Positions 1-12,106 of a stretch of 33,190 nt of DNA are shown here, in pieces. A model generated the notes under the pieces. The model was not told the origin of the DNA. It saw only the letters and a list, made by a program, of their open reading frames with translations, and ran no database searches. How positions within the stretch are numbered: the stretch's first letter is position 1; each line of letters opens with the position of its first letter. The position numbers were made by a program, and so were the translations under genes. Origin of the DNA: Haemophilus haemolyticus M19501 (lineage in GTDB: Bacteria; Pseudomonadota; Gammaproteobacteria; Enterobacterales; Pasteurellaceae); NCBI RefSeq assembly GCF_000222025.1, contig NZ_AFQO01000004.1, forward strand, positions 1-33,190, in the 5' to 3' direction.

Positions 1-1
1 A

Positions 2-1024
<1,023 letters not shown>

Positions 1025-1068
1025 TTGATGGATTCTTGAATGTCTTAAAGACAGAAAGAAGACAAGAG

Positions 1069-1098
1069 AAAGTGCGGGGAAAATTCTCCGCACTTTTT
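1069..1098 (+). terminator. Rho-independent terminator after tuf
   Basis: A 12-base stem (aaagtgcgggga / tctccgcacttt, one G-U pair) with an AAAT loop is followed by a T-rich run. Both arms are near-copies of the uptake signal: one has G and the other A in place of the final T. So even this degenerate terminator looks derived from an inverted uptake-signal pair. Confidence 0.85.
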
Positions 1099-1153
1099 GT
1101 TTTTTATTCTATATCTGATATTTCGCTTGAGTATTTACTAAATTATTTGATTT

Positions 1154-1441
1154 TTATAGTGATAGCTGCGGTGAATAATTTTCAGTGATTCCAACAAGTT
1201 CTTCTATTGATATTAATTTTATCTTGCTGCTTTGAGGTAAAAGTGCGGTGAGATTTCTTGCTAAAATATCTTGTTTTAATATCATGCAATTCCCTTTACA
1301 TTTTGCAAAATAATCAGGATATTTTACCGCCAATAGCACACCGTCTTGCCATAATACTACAGCATCTTTTTCTGTAATATATGAAAAATAGTCATCGAGT
1401 TCAGTTTTGGGATAATCTGATTGAGAAAATGTATAAAGCAT
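1154..1441 (-). CDS. tusB: Sulfur relay protein TusB
   Basis: This 95-residue protein has the usual TusB length and is the last gene of a leftward tusDCB block. TusB is part of the TusBCD hexamer, which passes persulfide sulfur from TusA to TusE and MnmA for 2-thiolation of the wobble uridine in Lys, Glu and Gln tRNAs. The start is supported by AAGGA a few bases upstream. The gap to tusC is only 8 bases. One uptake signal (1241-1249) lies inside the coding sequence. TusB is poorly conserved, so the call rests on size, fold family and context as much as on motifs. Confidence 0.88.
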   Translation of the reverse strand: MLYTFSQSDYPKTELDDYFSYITEKDAVVLWQDGVLLAVKYPDYFAKCKGNCMILKQDILARNLTALLPQSSKIKLISIEELVGITENYSPQLSL

Positions 1442-1449
1442 AATATTCC

Positions 1450-1809
1450 TTAAAAAGTGAACAATTTTTCTGTTTGATTAAGCTTTTCTAGCAATAAAGA
1501 GCGGTCAATTTTTTCACAAGATAGGATAAGTTCTCTATTATCTAATTTAAATTTCTGCAAAGACGCTGTGCAGATAAAGCGTTGTTCTACATCATATAAA
1601 TCTAATAATTTAAAGGTTCTAATGAAGTCTTTCTGTTGAATGATCTCAGGTTGTTGATGATTAATAAGATTTAGTACACCATCATCTATAAAAAATACGC
1701 CAACGTCATCTGGATCACAAAAAGTTGTTGCGGCAAGAATTGCATCTAAGCCTTCTCGTGAAATGGATGTGCCATGTGGAGATGTGCGAAATAAAAAGGC
1801 TATTTTCAT
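1450..1809 (-). CDS. tusC: Sulfur relay protein TusC
   Basis: This 119-residue DsrF/TusC-like protein starts MKIAFLFRTSPHGTS, a typical TusC opening. TusC is a structural subunit of the TusBCD sulfur-transfer complex. The start overlaps the tusD stop by four bases (ATGA on the minus strand), so translation is probably coupled. Order and strand match the conserved tusDCB arrangement. No sign of damage. Confidence 0.92.
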   Translation of the reverse strand: MKIAFLFRTSPHGTSISREGLDAILAATTFCDPDDVGVFFIDDGVLNLINHQQPEIIQQKDFIRTFKLLDLYDVEQRFICTASLQKFKLDNRELILSCEKIDRSLLLEKLNQTEKLFTF

Positions 1810-2186
1810 AGGGTTATTACTCGATCTGCTTTTAAACTTGCTGCCATAAATTCGCCAAGGCCTGCAATTATGAATCTCTCTGCAAGATTATTGTGACCTG
1901 TACTGGCTGTTGTTAAGTTATCGACGATACCTCGTCGTTGAGATGCCGCAACACATAAATGCAAAGGAACATTGTGGGTTACGGAAAACATTTGCCAATG
2001 TTTTTGTAAATTAACTTCATCATTAGCTGGATACACTAATGCATTTCCGTTACTCACTCCATCTTGAAAGAAAAAAATCTGTGAGATTTCGTGTCCTTTT
2101 TTGATTAAGGCGTCTGCAAATTGATAAGCTAAAAATGCCCCTTGTTTTCCGTAAATAGGGCTTTTGACGGCGATAACATAGCGCAT
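1806..2186 (-). CDS. tusD: Sulfur relay protein TusD (DsrE family)
   Basis: This 126-residue DsrE-like protein is the catalytic subunit of TusBCD. The conserved cysteine that carries the persulfide is visible at residue 78 in the stretch HLCVAASQRRG. The start codon overlaps the stop of the upstream YheO-type regulator by one base (TAATG on the minus strand), and its own stop overlaps tusC by four bases. This tight packing implies one mRNA for yheO-tusD-tusC-tusB, whose products act in tRNA wobble-uridine thiolation. Confidence 0.95.
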   Translation of the reverse strand: MRYVIAVKSPIYGKQGAFLAYQFADALIKKGHEISQIFFFQDGVSNGNALVYPANDEVNLQKHWQMFSVTHNVPLHLCVAASQRRGIVDNLTTASTGHNNLAERFIIAGLGEFMAASLKADRVITL

Positions 2187-2851
2187 TATTCTTGCTCTTG
2201 TTTGATTTGGCGGATGTAGAGGTAAACCGTATGTCGGGATATATCTAAACGTTCTGCGACTAAATTAATCGCATCTTTAATATCAAAAATACCTTTTTCG
2301 TAAAGAGAAAGGACGATTTGTCGGTTTTTAGTATTATTGGCAACAGAGCGATCCGCATTGACTTCTTCTATTGTTTTTTCAATAGTCTGTGCAACCAAGT
2401 CTTCTACAGAACTCGCAAAATTAACCGAAGATGTTTCATTCGTATGCTCCGTTGGCATAAAGCATTGCAAAAATTGAGACACGGGCACATCTAAATTGAT
2501 ATTGATACAAAGCAAACCAATAATACGTTGAGTTTTATTACGAATAGCGATAGTCACTGATTTCATCAGTACGCTGCCTTTTGCTCGTGTAAAATAAGGC
2601 TTTGAAACACTTTCGCTTTGCATATTTCGTAGCGAACGTAAGGCAAGATCGGTGATTGGCGAGCCAACTTGTCGATTAGTGTTATGTCCGTTAGCAATAC
2701 AAATAGCAGAATGTTCAATATCTTCTAGAGAATGAAGTACGATTTCGCAGTGTTCGCCAATAAGAGCGCTTACACCATCAACGACCGCTTGATAGGAATT
2801 TATGATAGTGCGATCTTCGTCAGTGAAAGGATATTTGTCGTTTAAAGTCAT
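2186..2851 (-). CDS. YheO-type transcriptional regulator (PAS-like plus HTH)
   Basis: This 221-residue protein has an N-terminal YheO/PAS-like domain (about residues 10-125, with HCEIVLHSLEDIEHSAICIANG) and a C-terminal helix-turn-helix (about 185-218, ending ISRHTVYLYIRQIK). In E. coli the homologue yheO also lies directly upstream of tusDCB. Related proteins such as DauR regulate D-amino acid use, but the ligand and targets of this one are unknown. The Shine-Dalgarno region is weak (taacctaacacc). The gap back to fkpA is only 88 bases and contains the fkpA terminator, so the promoter must lie in that gap or expression depends on readthrough. Confidence 0.85.
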   Translation of the reverse strand: MTLNDKYPFTDEDRTIINSYQAVVDGVSALIGEHCEIVLHSLEDIEHSAICIANGHNTNRQVGSPITDLALRSLRNMQSESVSKPYFTRAKGSVLMKSVTIAIRNKTQRIIGLLCININLDVPVSQFLQCFMPTEHTNETSSVNFASSVEDLVAQTIEKTIEEVNADRSVANNTKNRQIVLSLYEKGIFDIKDAINLVAERLDISRHTVYLYIRQIKQEQE

Positions 2852-2864
2852 GGTGTTAGGTTAA

Positions 2865-2873
2865 AAGTGCGGT
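2865..2873 (+). repeat. DNA uptake signal sequence (single, intergenic)
   Basis: A perfect AAGTGCGGT followed by an AT-rich tail (aaaaattt), the extended form favoured for uptake. It sits between the yheO start and the fkpA terminator, so it lies in the probable yheO leader or promoter region. Confidence 0.9.
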
Positions 2874-2901
2874 AAAAATTTCGCTCGTTTTTATAATAAA
2901 A

Positions 2902-2925
2902 AGCACGCGTTAAAGAACGCGCGCT
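2902..2925 (-). terminator. Terminator of fkpA, built from a dispersed hairpin repeat
   Basis: Read on the minus strand, the stem AGCGCGCGT / ACGCGTGCT (one G-U pair, loop TCTTTA) is followed by TTTTTATT, a good rho-independent terminator for fkpA. A very similar element occurs near 22981-23010, so this terminator seems to be a copy of a short intergenic repeat. Confidence 0.85.
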
Positions 2926-2939
2926 ATTAAACTTATTAA

Positions 2940-3665
2940 TTATTTTGTAGCTTTTGGATTGACGTCTAATACTTCCACATCAAAAATTAATGTTGAATTT
3001 GGTGGAATAGATGCGCCAGCACCTTGTTCGCCATAGCCTAATTCAGGTGCAATAACTAATTGAATTTTTCCGCCTTTTTTCACTAATTGAAGACCTTCAG
3101 TCCAGCCTTTAATTACCTGATCAAGTTGGAATTCTACAGGTTGACCACGCTCTACGGAGCTATCAAATACTTTTCCATTTGGTAATTTACCAGTGTAATG
3201 TACTTTAACGGTATCTGTTGCTTTGATTGCATCGCCTTTACCTGCGTTTTCAATTTTGTACATTAAACCAGATTGTGTAGTTTTTACATCTTTACCTTTA
3301 GCAAATTCAGCACGGAATTTATCACCTTCTTCTTTTGCTTGTTTAGCAATAGATTCTGCTTTTGCTTTTGATGCAGCTATTAATTTTGCTTCAATAGATT
3401 CTAAGGTTTTTTGGATTTTTTCATCTTTACGAACATCCACTTTACCTTCTAAGGCATCTTTTAAACCATCTAAAATACGCGCATTATCATATTTGATGAC
3501 TTCTTTGTGTGAATCTACAAGATCTTTCATTTGACCACCCATGAGCGTACCCACGGCATAAGATGCTGCTTTCTCATCGAATGCGCTATCCTCTGCAAAA
3601 ACTTGGCCAGAAATCACCGCACTTACCATTAATGCTGCAATAGATAATTTTTGAATTTTTAACAT
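2940..3665 (-). CDS. fkpA: Periplasmic FKBP-type peptidyl-prolyl isomerase
   Basis: The 241-residue protein starts with a signal peptide (MLKIQKLSIAALMVSAVISG, probable cleavage after VFA at residue 24). An N-terminal alpha-helical dimerisation domain follows (about 25-125, rich in Lys, Ala and Glu), then an FKBP domain (about 130-237) with VKVHYTGKLPNGKVFDSS and FQLDQVIKGWTEGLQ. FkpA-type proteins catalyse proline isomerisation and act as chaperones in the periplasm. It is slightly shorter than E. coli FkpA. Older Haemophilus annotation sometimes calls such genes slyD, but the signal peptide and domain order fit FkpA. An AAGGA site lies 9 bases before the ATG. The gene is divergent from slyX, as in E. 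coli. Confidence 0.92.
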   Translation of the reverse strand: MLKIQKLSIAALMVSAVISGQVFAEDSAFDEKAASYAVGTLMGGQMKDLVDSHKEVIKYDNARILDGLKDALEGKVDVRKDEKIQKTLESIEAKLIAASKAKAESIAKQAKEEGDKFRAEFAKGKDVKTTQSGLMYKIENAGKGDAIKATDTVKVHYTGKLPNGKVFDSSVERGQPVEFQLDQVIKGWTEGLQLVKKGGKIQLVIAPELGYGEQGAGASIPPNSTLIFDVEVLDVNPKATK

Positions 3666-3762
3666 ATGAGTTAATCCTTTATAATGAATGGAATAATACG
3701 AGGAATAGATTAAATTGCTTTCTATCTATTCTCAACTTTTTTTTAGAATTTAGAGAAAATTT

Positions 3763-3984
3763 ATGCAAATTCAACAAATGTTAGAAAATCGCATCGAGGA
3801 ACTTGAAACGAAAATTGCATTTCAGGAACAGTTATTAGATGAATTAAATCACGCTTTAGTTCAACAGCAATTTGATATTGATAAAATGCAAGTCCAATTG
3901 CGTTATATGGCAAATAAATTAAAAGATTTTCAACCCTCTAACATTGCAAGCCAATCTGAAGAAACGCCACCGCCCCATTATTAA
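3763..3984 (+). CDS. slyX: SlyX family protein
   Basis: This 73-residue protein is an almost continuous coiled coil (residues 1-58, heptad-like [19 protein letters not shown]) with a short Pro- and His-rich tail ending PPPHY, typical of SlyX. Its function is unknown. The name comes from linkage to slyD in E. coli, where fkpA, slyX and slyD are neighbours. GAGA lies 7 bases before the ATG. Divergent from fkpA and convergent with the peroxiredoxin gene. Confidence 0.93.
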   Translation: MQIQQMLENRIEELETKIAFQEQLLDELNHALVQQQFDIDKMQVQLRYMANKLKDFQPSNIASQSEETPPPHY

Positions 3985-4010
3985 TTGCTGCCATAAATTC
4001 GTACAAATGA

Positions 4011-4033
4011 AAAGGGCGCTTAATGCGCCCTTT
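4011..4033. terminator. Hairpin between slyX and the peroxiredoxin gene
   Basis: A perfect 9-base stem (aaagggcgc / gcgcccttt) with a 5-base loop lies between two convergent genes. It has short T runs on both strands (TTT on plus, TTTT on minus) and probably serves both directions, though the U tracts are short. Confidence 0.7.
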
Positions 4034-4075
4034 AAATTACATTCCCAAATAATAATCAGCTAAATACTTGCCTGC

Positions 4076-4801
4076 TTATGCAAAGTATTTTTCCAAATCG
4101 TCACTACCGCCAATGTGTTTACCACCGATAAACACTTGTGGAACAGTAGTGCGACCTGAAACTGCACGTACGCTCACGATTGTTGCATCGTGACCTAATA
4201 CGATTTCTTCAAAGCTTAAGCCTTTATCGTGTAAAAGTTGTTTTGCTTTTGCACAGAAAGGGCAGCCAGGTTTTGTGAAGATTGAAATAGACTCTTGCAC
4301 TTGGTGTTGTGGCGCAAGGTATTTCAACATAGTGTCAGCATCGGATACTTTGAACGGATCGCCTGGTTCGTTTGGTTCGATAAACATTTTTTCAACTACG
4401 CCGTTTTTTACAAGCATAGAATAACGCCATGAACGTTTACCAAAACCTAAATCTTCTTTACCAACTAACATACCCATGCCTTCGGTAAATTCACCATTAC
4501 CATCTGGAATGAAAGTGATGTTTTCAGATTTTTCATCTTCTTTCCATGCGTTCATTACGAAAGTATCATTTACAGATACAACAAGAATATCGTCTACACC
4601 GTATTTTTTGAATACTGGTGCTAATTCGTTGTAACGTGGTAAGTGTGATGATGAGCAAGTTGGAGTGAATGCGCCCGGTAATGAGAACACGATCACTGTT
4701 TTGTTATCAAATAATTCAGAGGTAGTTACATCAACCCATTTATCACCCTGACGAGTGCGGAATGTCACTTGAGGGACTTTTTTTCCTTCCATACTAGACA
4801 T
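4076..4801 (-). CDS. Peroxiredoxin-glutaredoxin hybrid peroxidase
   Basis: This 241-residue two-domain protein reduces hydrogen peroxide and organic peroxides with glutathione. Residues 1-165 are a Prx5-type peroxiredoxin with the peroxidatic cysteine at 49 ([13 protein letters not shown]). Residues 172-241 are a glutaredoxin with CPFC at 180-183 and the cis-proline motif TVPQVF. Because the reducing domain is fused on, the peroxidase is self-contained with glutathione. The Haemophilus enzyme is known as PGdx. It is divergent from oxyR across 124 bases, which makes it a likely OxyR-regulated gene. AGGAG lies 9 bases before the ATG. Confidence 0.97.
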   Translation of the reverse strand: MSSMEGKKVPQVTFRTRQGDKWVDVTTSELFDNKTVIVFSLPGAFTPTCSSSHLPRYNELAPVFKKYGVDDILVVSVNDTFVMNAWKEDEKSENITFIPDGNGEFTEGMGMLVGKEDLGFGKRSWRYSMLVKNGVVEKMFIEPNEPGDPFKVSDADTMLKYLAPQHQVQESISIFTKPGCPFCAKAKQLLHDKGLSFEEIVLGHDATIVSVRAVSGRTTVPQVFIGGKHIGGSDDLEKYFA

Positions 4802-4847
4802 TGTTTTTTTTCTCCTATTGGTTGTTAATTTAAATTTTATGCGCTGT

Positions 4848-4878
4848 ATTATAGGGAAAATTATGATATAGTCATAAT
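4848..4878 (-). promoter_or_regulatory. Probable peroxiredoxin promoter and LysR-type operator
   Basis: The minus strand carries a perfect TATAAT (4853-4848) with no good -35. Just upstream is an inverted repeat, ATTATGA-N5-TCATAAT (4860-4878), of the T-N11-A kind used by LysR-family regulators. It lies in the gap between the peroxiredoxin gene and oxyR. A weak -35 with an activator-like dyad fits OxyR control. It does not match the full E. coli OxyR consensus, so this is inference. Confidence 0.5.
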
Positions 4879-4925
4879 CAATTAATTCTATTCTTTTAAT
4901 TGAATTTTTCTATAGGGAAAATCTC

Positions 4926-5831
4926 ATGAATATCCGTGATCTAGAATATCTTGTTGCCTTATCTGAACATAAACATTTCCGTCGTGCTGCCGATTCTTGT
5001 AATGTGAGTCAACCAACATTAAGTGGGCAAATTCGTAAGTTAGAAGATGAGCTTGGTATTATTTTGTTAGAACGCACTAGCCGTAAAGTGTTGTTTACTC
5101 AATCTGGGATGTTATTGGTTGATCAGGCTCGTACAGTTCTTCGAGAAGTAAAATTATTGAAAGAAATGGCGAGCAATCAAGGTAAAGAAATGACCGGGCC
5201 ATTACACATCGGTTTAATCCCAACAGTTGGTCCTTATTTGCTCCCTTATATTGTACCAACGTTAAAAGCGGCATTCCCTGATTTAGAAGTTTTTCTTTAT
5301 GAGGCGCAAACGCATCAATTATTAGAACAATTGGAAACGGGGCGTTTAGATTGTGCCATCGTTGCCACTGTTCCGGAAACTGAGGCTTTTATTGAAGTAC
5401 CTATTTTCAACGAGAAAATGTTACTTGCCGTATCTGAGCATCATCCTTGGGCTCAAGAAAGTAAACTTCCAATGAACCAATTAAATGGTCAAGAAATGTT
5501 AATGCTTGATGATGGTCATTGTTTGCGTAATCAAGCGCTAGATTATTGCTTCACTGCTGGCGCAAAAGAAAATTCCCATTTCCAAGCGACTAGCCTTGAA
5601 ACTTTGCGCAATATGGTGGCAGCAAATGCTGGTATCACTTTTATGCCTGAATTAGCGGTACTAAATGAAGGTACGCGCAAAGGTGTGAAATATATTCCTT
5701 GTTATTCGCCTGAGCCATCACGCACCATTGCGTTGGTTTATCGTCCTGGCTCACCATTGCGTAATCGTTATGAGCGTGTGGCAAGTGCGGTCAGCGATGA
5801 AGTTAAATCTATTCTAAGTGGGTTGAAATAA
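4926..5831 (+). CDS. oxyR: Hydrogen peroxide-sensing regulator OxyR
   Basis: This 301-residue LysR-family protein has an N-terminal winged helix-turn-helix (about 1-60, [20 protein letters not shown]) and a periplasmic-binding-like sensor domain. The redox cysteines are at 199 and 208 ([14 protein letters not shown]), the pair that forms the activating disulfide in E. coli OxyR. It induces peroxide defence genes and usually represses itself. AGGGA lies 7 bases before the ATG. The stop overlaps the fabR start by one base. One uptake signal lies at 5783-5791, near the 3' end. Confidence 0.97.
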   Translation: MNIRDLEYLVALSEHKHFRRAADSCNVSQPTLSGQIRKLEDELGIILLERTSRKVLFTQSGMLLVDQARTVLREVKLLKEMASNQGKEMTGPLHIGLIPTVGPYLLPYIVPTLKAAFPDLEVFLYEAQTHQLLEQLETGRLDCAIVATVPETEAFIEVPIFNEKMLLAVSEHHPWAQESKLPMNQLNGQEMLMLDDGHCLRNQALDYCFTAGAKENSHFQATSLETLRNMVAANAGITFMPELAVLNEGTRKGVKYIPCYSPEPSRTIALVYRPGSPLRNRYERVASAVSDEVKSILSGLK

Positions 5832-6448
5832 TGGCTGGTGTTCGTGCTGTTCAAAAAGAAAAGACTCGTCGCGCTTTAGTGGATGCGGCATTTAATCAAC
5901 TTAGCGCAGAAAAAAGTTTTTCTAATTTGAGTTTGAGAGAAGTTGCTCGCGAGGCTGGAATTGCGCCTACATCTTTCTATCGCCATTTTAGCGATATGGA
6001 TGAACTTGGCTTAGAAATGGTGGATGAAGCTGGTTTGATGTTGCGCCAATTAATGCGCCAAGCGCGTAAACGTATTGATGCTGGCGGTAGCGTTATTTCT
6101 GTATCTGTGGATACATTTTTTGAATTTATCACTAACAGTACGAACGTTTTTCGTTTACTATTACGTGAAAGTTCAGGCACTTCTCAAGCTTTTCGTACTG
6201 CGGCAGCACGCGAAATTAAGCATTTTGTTGATGAGTTAGCAGAATATATTTCCTACAAACATCAATATTCGCAATATGTTGCTTATGTTCAAGCGGAAGG
6301 CATCGTAACAATCGTATTCACTGCAGGGGCTAATGCTTTAGATATGAGTAAAGCTGAACGTGAGCAACTTAAAGCTCGCGTGATTTTGCAATTGAGAATG
6401 CTTGCAAAAGGTGCTGATTTTGCAGCGAATAAGGAAAGAGGCAAGTAA
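5831..6448 (+). CDS. fabR: TetR-family fatty acid regulator FabR
   Basis: The 205-residue protein matches E. coli FabR closely through the N-terminal helix-turn-helix ([20 protein letters not shown], about 31-50) and the ligand domain ([15 protein letters not shown]). FabR represses unsaturated fatty acid synthesis genes such as fabB in response to the ratio of unsaturated to saturated acyl chains. The start overlaps the oxyR stop (TAATG), so it is probably translated by coupling from the oxyR message. In E. coli fabR is also close to oxyR, but with sthA between them. yijD, its usual partner, is absent here. Confidence 0.93.
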   Translation: MAGVRAVQKEKTRRALVDAAFNQLSAEKSFSNLSLREVAREAGIAPTSFYRHFSDMDELGLEMVDEAGLMLRQLMRQARKRIDAGGSVISVSVDTFFEFITNSTNVFRLLLRESSGTSQAFRTAAAREIKHFVDELAEYISYKHQYSQYVAYVQAEGIVTIVFTAGANALDMSKAEREQLKARVILQLRMLAKGADFAANKERGK

Positions 6449-6512
6449 GATAGTTTATATCTAGCCTATTAGTTTTCTCTTTGGGCTTAGATATTCACTA
6501 TCTTTTATTTTT
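6449..6512. terminator. Terminator between fabR and greB
   Basis: A long imperfect inverted repeat (gatagtttatatctagcc, 6449-6466, with gggcttagatattcactatc, 6483-6502) is followed by ttttattttt on the plus strand. It separates the convergent genes fabR and greB. Confidence 0.7.
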
Positions 6513-6517
6513 CCGAG

Positions 6518-6994
6518 TTATTTCTCATACCAAATTTTATTCACATAAAGTGTGATAAAACCTGAGGGCGTTTCTACCCGCACTTCGTCGTCTAATGTCT
6601 TTCCGATTAAAGCCCGAGCAACTGGGGAATCAATGGATATCCAATTTTTCGCAGGGGCAAATTCATCGCAACCGACGATACGATATTGCTTGATTTCACC
6701 ATCTTCATTTTCCAATTCTACCCATGCCCCGAAGAAAACTTTTCCTTCTTGCTTTGGGTTGTAATCGACAATTTGTAGCACTTCCAATCTTTTAGTTAAA
6801 AAACGTACACGACGATCAATTTCACGTAATCGGCGTTTACCATAAATATATTCGGCATTTTCGCTACGGTCGCCTAAAGCAGCAGCATCTGAGACTGCTT
6901 GAGTGACTTTGGGGCGTTCTTCTTTCCACAAAAACTTGAGTTCTTGGTCAAGCTCATTCCAGCCTTGACGGGTAATATAATTTGATTTTGCCAT
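6518..6994 (-). CDS. greB: Transcription elongation factor GreB
   Basis: This 158-residue protein, the exact usual length, rescues backtracked RNA polymerase by stimulating RNA cleavage through the secondary channel. The N-terminal coiled coil (about 1-75) carries the two acidic tip residues at Asp42 and Glu45 in ALGDRSENAEY. The C-terminal FKBP-like domain ends in GFITLYVNKIWYEK. The basic patch and linker favour GreB over GreA. The Shine-Dalgarno sequence is weak (ctttcttttatttttatt). It is divergent from tex, as in other gammaproteobacteria. Confidence 0.96.
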   Translation of the reverse strand: MAKSNYITRQGWNELDQELKFLWKEERPKVTQAVSDAAALGDRSENAEYIYGKRRLREIDRRVRFLTKRLEVLQIVDYNPKQEGKVFFGAWVELENEDGEIKQYRIVGCDEFAPAKNWISIDSPVARALIGKTLDDEVRVETPSGFITLYVNKIWYEK

Positions 6995-7101
6995 AATAAA
7001 AATAAAAGAAAGTTTTTCGAATTATATTTGAGCCAACAGCCTAAAACCAGTATTCTATCCCCGTTTTTTCTCAAATCCTTTCATAACAAAGAAGTATGAC
7101 A

Positions 7102-9414
7102 ATGTTAAATCAACAAATTAGCCAAATTATTGCGGCTGAATTAACCGTTCAACCCCAACAAATCCTCGCCGCCATTCAATTATTAGATGATGGCAACACG
7201 ATTCCATTTATTGCACGTTATCGTAAAGAAGCCACTGGAGGCTTAGATGACACCCAACTTCGTCATTTTGAAACCCGTTTAATTTATTTACGTGAATTAG
7301 AAGATCGTCGTCAAACTATTTTGAAATCTATTGAAGAGCAAGGGAAATTGACTGATGAATTACGTGACAAAATCCATGCGACACAAAGCAAAACCGAATT
7401 AGAAGATTTGTATTTGCCATACAAACCGAAACGTCGTACCAAAGGGCAAATTGCGATTGAAGCGGGTCTTGAGCCATTGGCTGATTTACTTTGGAACGAG
7501 CCAAAAAATGATCCAGAATCAACCGCACTTTCCTTTGTTGATGCTGAAAAAGGCGTAGCTGATAGCAAAACTGCGTTAGACGGTGCACGCTATATTTTAA
7601 TGGAGCGTTTTGCTGAAGATGCGGGCTTATTAGCGAAAGTCCGTGATTATTTAGCGAAAAATGCCGTTATCGTATCCAAAGTGAGCGAAGGCAAGGAAAC
7701 GGAAGGTGCAAAATTCCAAGATTATTTCGACCACCAAGAATTATTGAAAAATGTGCCTTCTCACCGTGCATTAGCCATGTTTCGTGGACGTAATAAGGGC
7801 ATTTTACAATTAAGCTTAAATGCTGCTCCTGATGCAGAAGAGGGAAGTCGCCAAAGTTATTGTGAAGAGATTATTCGTGATTATTTAGATGTACGTTTTA
7901 TTGATCAGCCAGCGGATAAATGGCGTGAGCAAGTGATTGCGTGGACATGGAAAATCAAAGTTTCGTTGCATTTAGAAACGGAATTAATGGCAAGTTTACG
8001 TGAAAAAGCGGAAGAAGAAGCCATTGATGTTTTCGCTCGAAATCTGACCGCACTTTTAATGGCGGCACCCGCTGGTGCGAAAAGTACTATGGGCTTGGAC
8101 CCGGGCTTACGTACAGGTGTTAAAGTCGCGGTGGTGGATAACACAGGTAAATTATTAGATACCACTACCATTTATCCACACACGGGGCGTGAAGCCGAAG
8201 CACAAGTGGCGATTTTCAGCTTAATCCGCAAACATAACGTGGAGTTAATTGCCATTGGTAACGGTACAGCTTCTCGTGAAACAGAACGTTTTGCGAAAGA
8301 AGTGATTAAAGAAATTAAAGAAAATAAACCGCAAACCGTTGTGGTGAGCGAAGCGGGCGCATCCGTTTATTCCGCCTCTGAATTTGCCGCAAATGAATTC
8401 CCGAATTTAGATGTATCTTTACGTGGTGCGGTATCAATTGCGCGTCGTTTACAAGATCCATTAGCGGAATTAGTAAAAATCGAACCGAAAGCCATTGGTG
8501 TAGGGCAATATCAACACGATGTAAACCAAACCCAATTAGCACGTAAACTCGATGCGGTGGTGGAAGACTGTGTAAACGCAGTAGGGGTAGATTTGAATAC
8601 GGCATCCGCTCCATTGCTTGCTCGTGTGGCTGGAATGACGAAAACCTTAGCGCAAAACATTGTGGAATACCGTGATGAAAATGGTCGTTTTGAAAGCCGT
8701 AGCGAATTGAAAAAAGTACCGCGTTTAGGGCCAAAAGCCTTTGAGCAATGTGCGGGCTTTATGCGTATTGCAGACGGGAAAAATCCACTTGATGCTTCAG
8801 GTGTTCACCCAGAAGCTTATCCTGTGGTCGAAAAAATTTTGCAAGCCACTGCGCAATCTATCCAAGATTTAATGGGTAATGCGGGTGTGGTACGTCAGCT
8901 TGATGCAAAACAATTCATTGATGAGCAATTTGGTTTACCGACCGTCCAAGATATTTTCAAAGAATTGGAAAAACCGGGGCGCGATCCGCGTGGTGAATTT
9001 AAAACTGCGGTATTCGCAGAAGGCGTGGAAGAAATCACCGATTTAAAACCAGGTATGATTTTAGAAGGTACCGTCACCAATGTGACCAACTTCGGCGCAT
9101 TTGTGGATATTGGTGTTCACCAAGATGGTTTAGTACATATTTCATCATTAAGCGATAAATTCGTGGAAGATCCACATCAAGTGGTGAAAACCGGCGATAT
9201 CGTGAAAGTGAAAGTGTTGGAAGTGGATGTGCCGCGTAAACGTATTGCGTTAACGATGCGATTAGATGAAAGTGCGGTCAAAAATGATGGCAAATCTGAG
9301 CGCACTTTATCTGCAAGACCTCGTGGAAATACCCAACGAGAGGAGCGTAGTTCAAGAGGTAATAATGCGATGGGCAATGCCTTTGCTGATGCGCTAAAAA
9401 ATTGGAAAAAATAA
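7102..9414 (+). CDS. tex: RNA-binding protein Tex (S1 domain)
   Basis: This large S1-domain protein of 770 residues has the Tex order: an N-terminal helical domain, a YqgF/RNase H-like domain (about 325-450, [18 protein letters not shown]), helix-hairpin-helix motifs (about 500-560, [18 protein letters not shown]), and a C-terminal S1 domain (about 650-720, [26 protein letters not shown]). Tex binds nucleic acids and affects transcription, but its exact role is unclear. An ATG at 7096 is also in frame, but AAAGAAG ends only one base before it and sits 7 bases before the ATG at 7102, so I prefer 7102. Three uptake signals lie inside the gene. Confidence 0.96.
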   Translation: MLNQQISQIIAAELTVQPQQILAAIQLLDDGNTIPFIARYRKEATGGLDDTQLRHFETRLIYLRELEDRRQTILKSIEEQGKLTDELRDKIHATQSKTELEDLYLPYKPKRRTKGQIAIEAGLEPLADLLWNEPKNDPESTALSFVDAEKGVADSKTALDGARYILMERFAEDAGLLAKVRDYLAKNAVIVSKVSEGKETEGAKFQDYFDHQELLKNVPSHRALAMFRGRNKGILQLSLNAAPDAEEGSRQSYCEEIIRDYLDVRFIDQPADKWREQVIAWTWKIKVSLHLETELMASLREKAEEEAIDVFARNLTALLMAAPAGAKSTMGLDPGLRTGVKVAVVDNTGKLLDTTTIYPHTGREAEAQVAIFSLIRKHNVELIAIGNGTASRETERFAKEVIKEIKENKPQTVVVSEAGASVYSASEFAANEFPNLDVSLRGAVSIARRLQDPLAELVKIEPKAIGVGQYQHDVNQTQLARKLDAVVEDCVNAVGVDLNTASAPLLARVAGMTKTLAQNIVEYRDENGRFESRSELKKVPRLGPKAFEQCAGFMRIADGKNPLDASGVHPEAYPVVEKILQATAQSIQDLMGNAGVVRQLDAKQFIDEQFGLPTVQDIFKELEKPGRDPRGEFKTAVFAEGVEEITDLKPGMILEGTVTNVTNFGAFVDIGVHQDGLVHISSLSDKFVEDPHQVVKTGDIVKVKVLEVDVPRKRIALTMRLDESAVKNDGKSERTLSARPRGNTQREERSSRGNNAMGNAFADALKNWKK

Positions 9415-9422
9415 CAAGTTAT

Positions 9423-9449
9423 AGGGCGAGATTATTCGCCCTTTTTTTA
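9423..9449 (+). terminator. Terminator after tex
   Basis: A perfect 7-base stem (agggcga / tcgccct) with a 6-base loop and a T6 run, directly after the tex stop codon. Confidence 0.9.
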
Positions 9450-9471
9450 TATCTTTCCTTTCCCGAAAAGC

Positions 9472-9501
9472 ATCGCCAAAACGGCGATTTTTTGCTATAA
9501 T
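9472..9501 (+). promoter_or_regulatory. gyrB promoter: extended -10 with overlapping dyad
   Basis: TGCTATAAT (9493-9501) is a perfect extended -10. Just upstream, the dyad ATCGCC-aaaac-GGCGAT (9472-9488) plus T6 covers the -35 and spacer region. The dyad could be a second terminator for tex, an operator, or a cruciform that responds to supercoiling. No separate TTGACA is visible. Confidence 0.7.
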
Positions 9502-9536
9502 CCCACCCAATTTTTATTTACAAAAGAATGAGATAA

Positions 9537-11960
<2,424 letters not shown>

Positions 11961-11986
11961 ATTTTCGTCTATTTATATTCATGACT

Positions 11987-12013
11987 GAAAGGGCACCAAA
12001 GTGCCCTTTCTTT
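11987..12013 (+). terminator. Terminator after gyrB
   Basis: A perfect 10-base stem (gaaagggcac / gtgccctttc) with a CAAA loop, followed by TTTG. Confidence 0.9.
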
Positions 12014-12106
12014 GTTTATCTTATTATTTCATATCAGGATTACTATTGGTTTTTTGAACTTAAGTGAGTAAACTAAATGCACTCATTTTCTCAACGGAGA
12101 ACCTTT

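Noticed and set aside
8315-8734. 139-residue open frame on the minus strand inside tex
   Set aside because: It lies wholly inside the well-supported tex gene, has low-complexity His- and Leu-rich content typical of antisense frames, no ribosome-binding site and no recognisable family.
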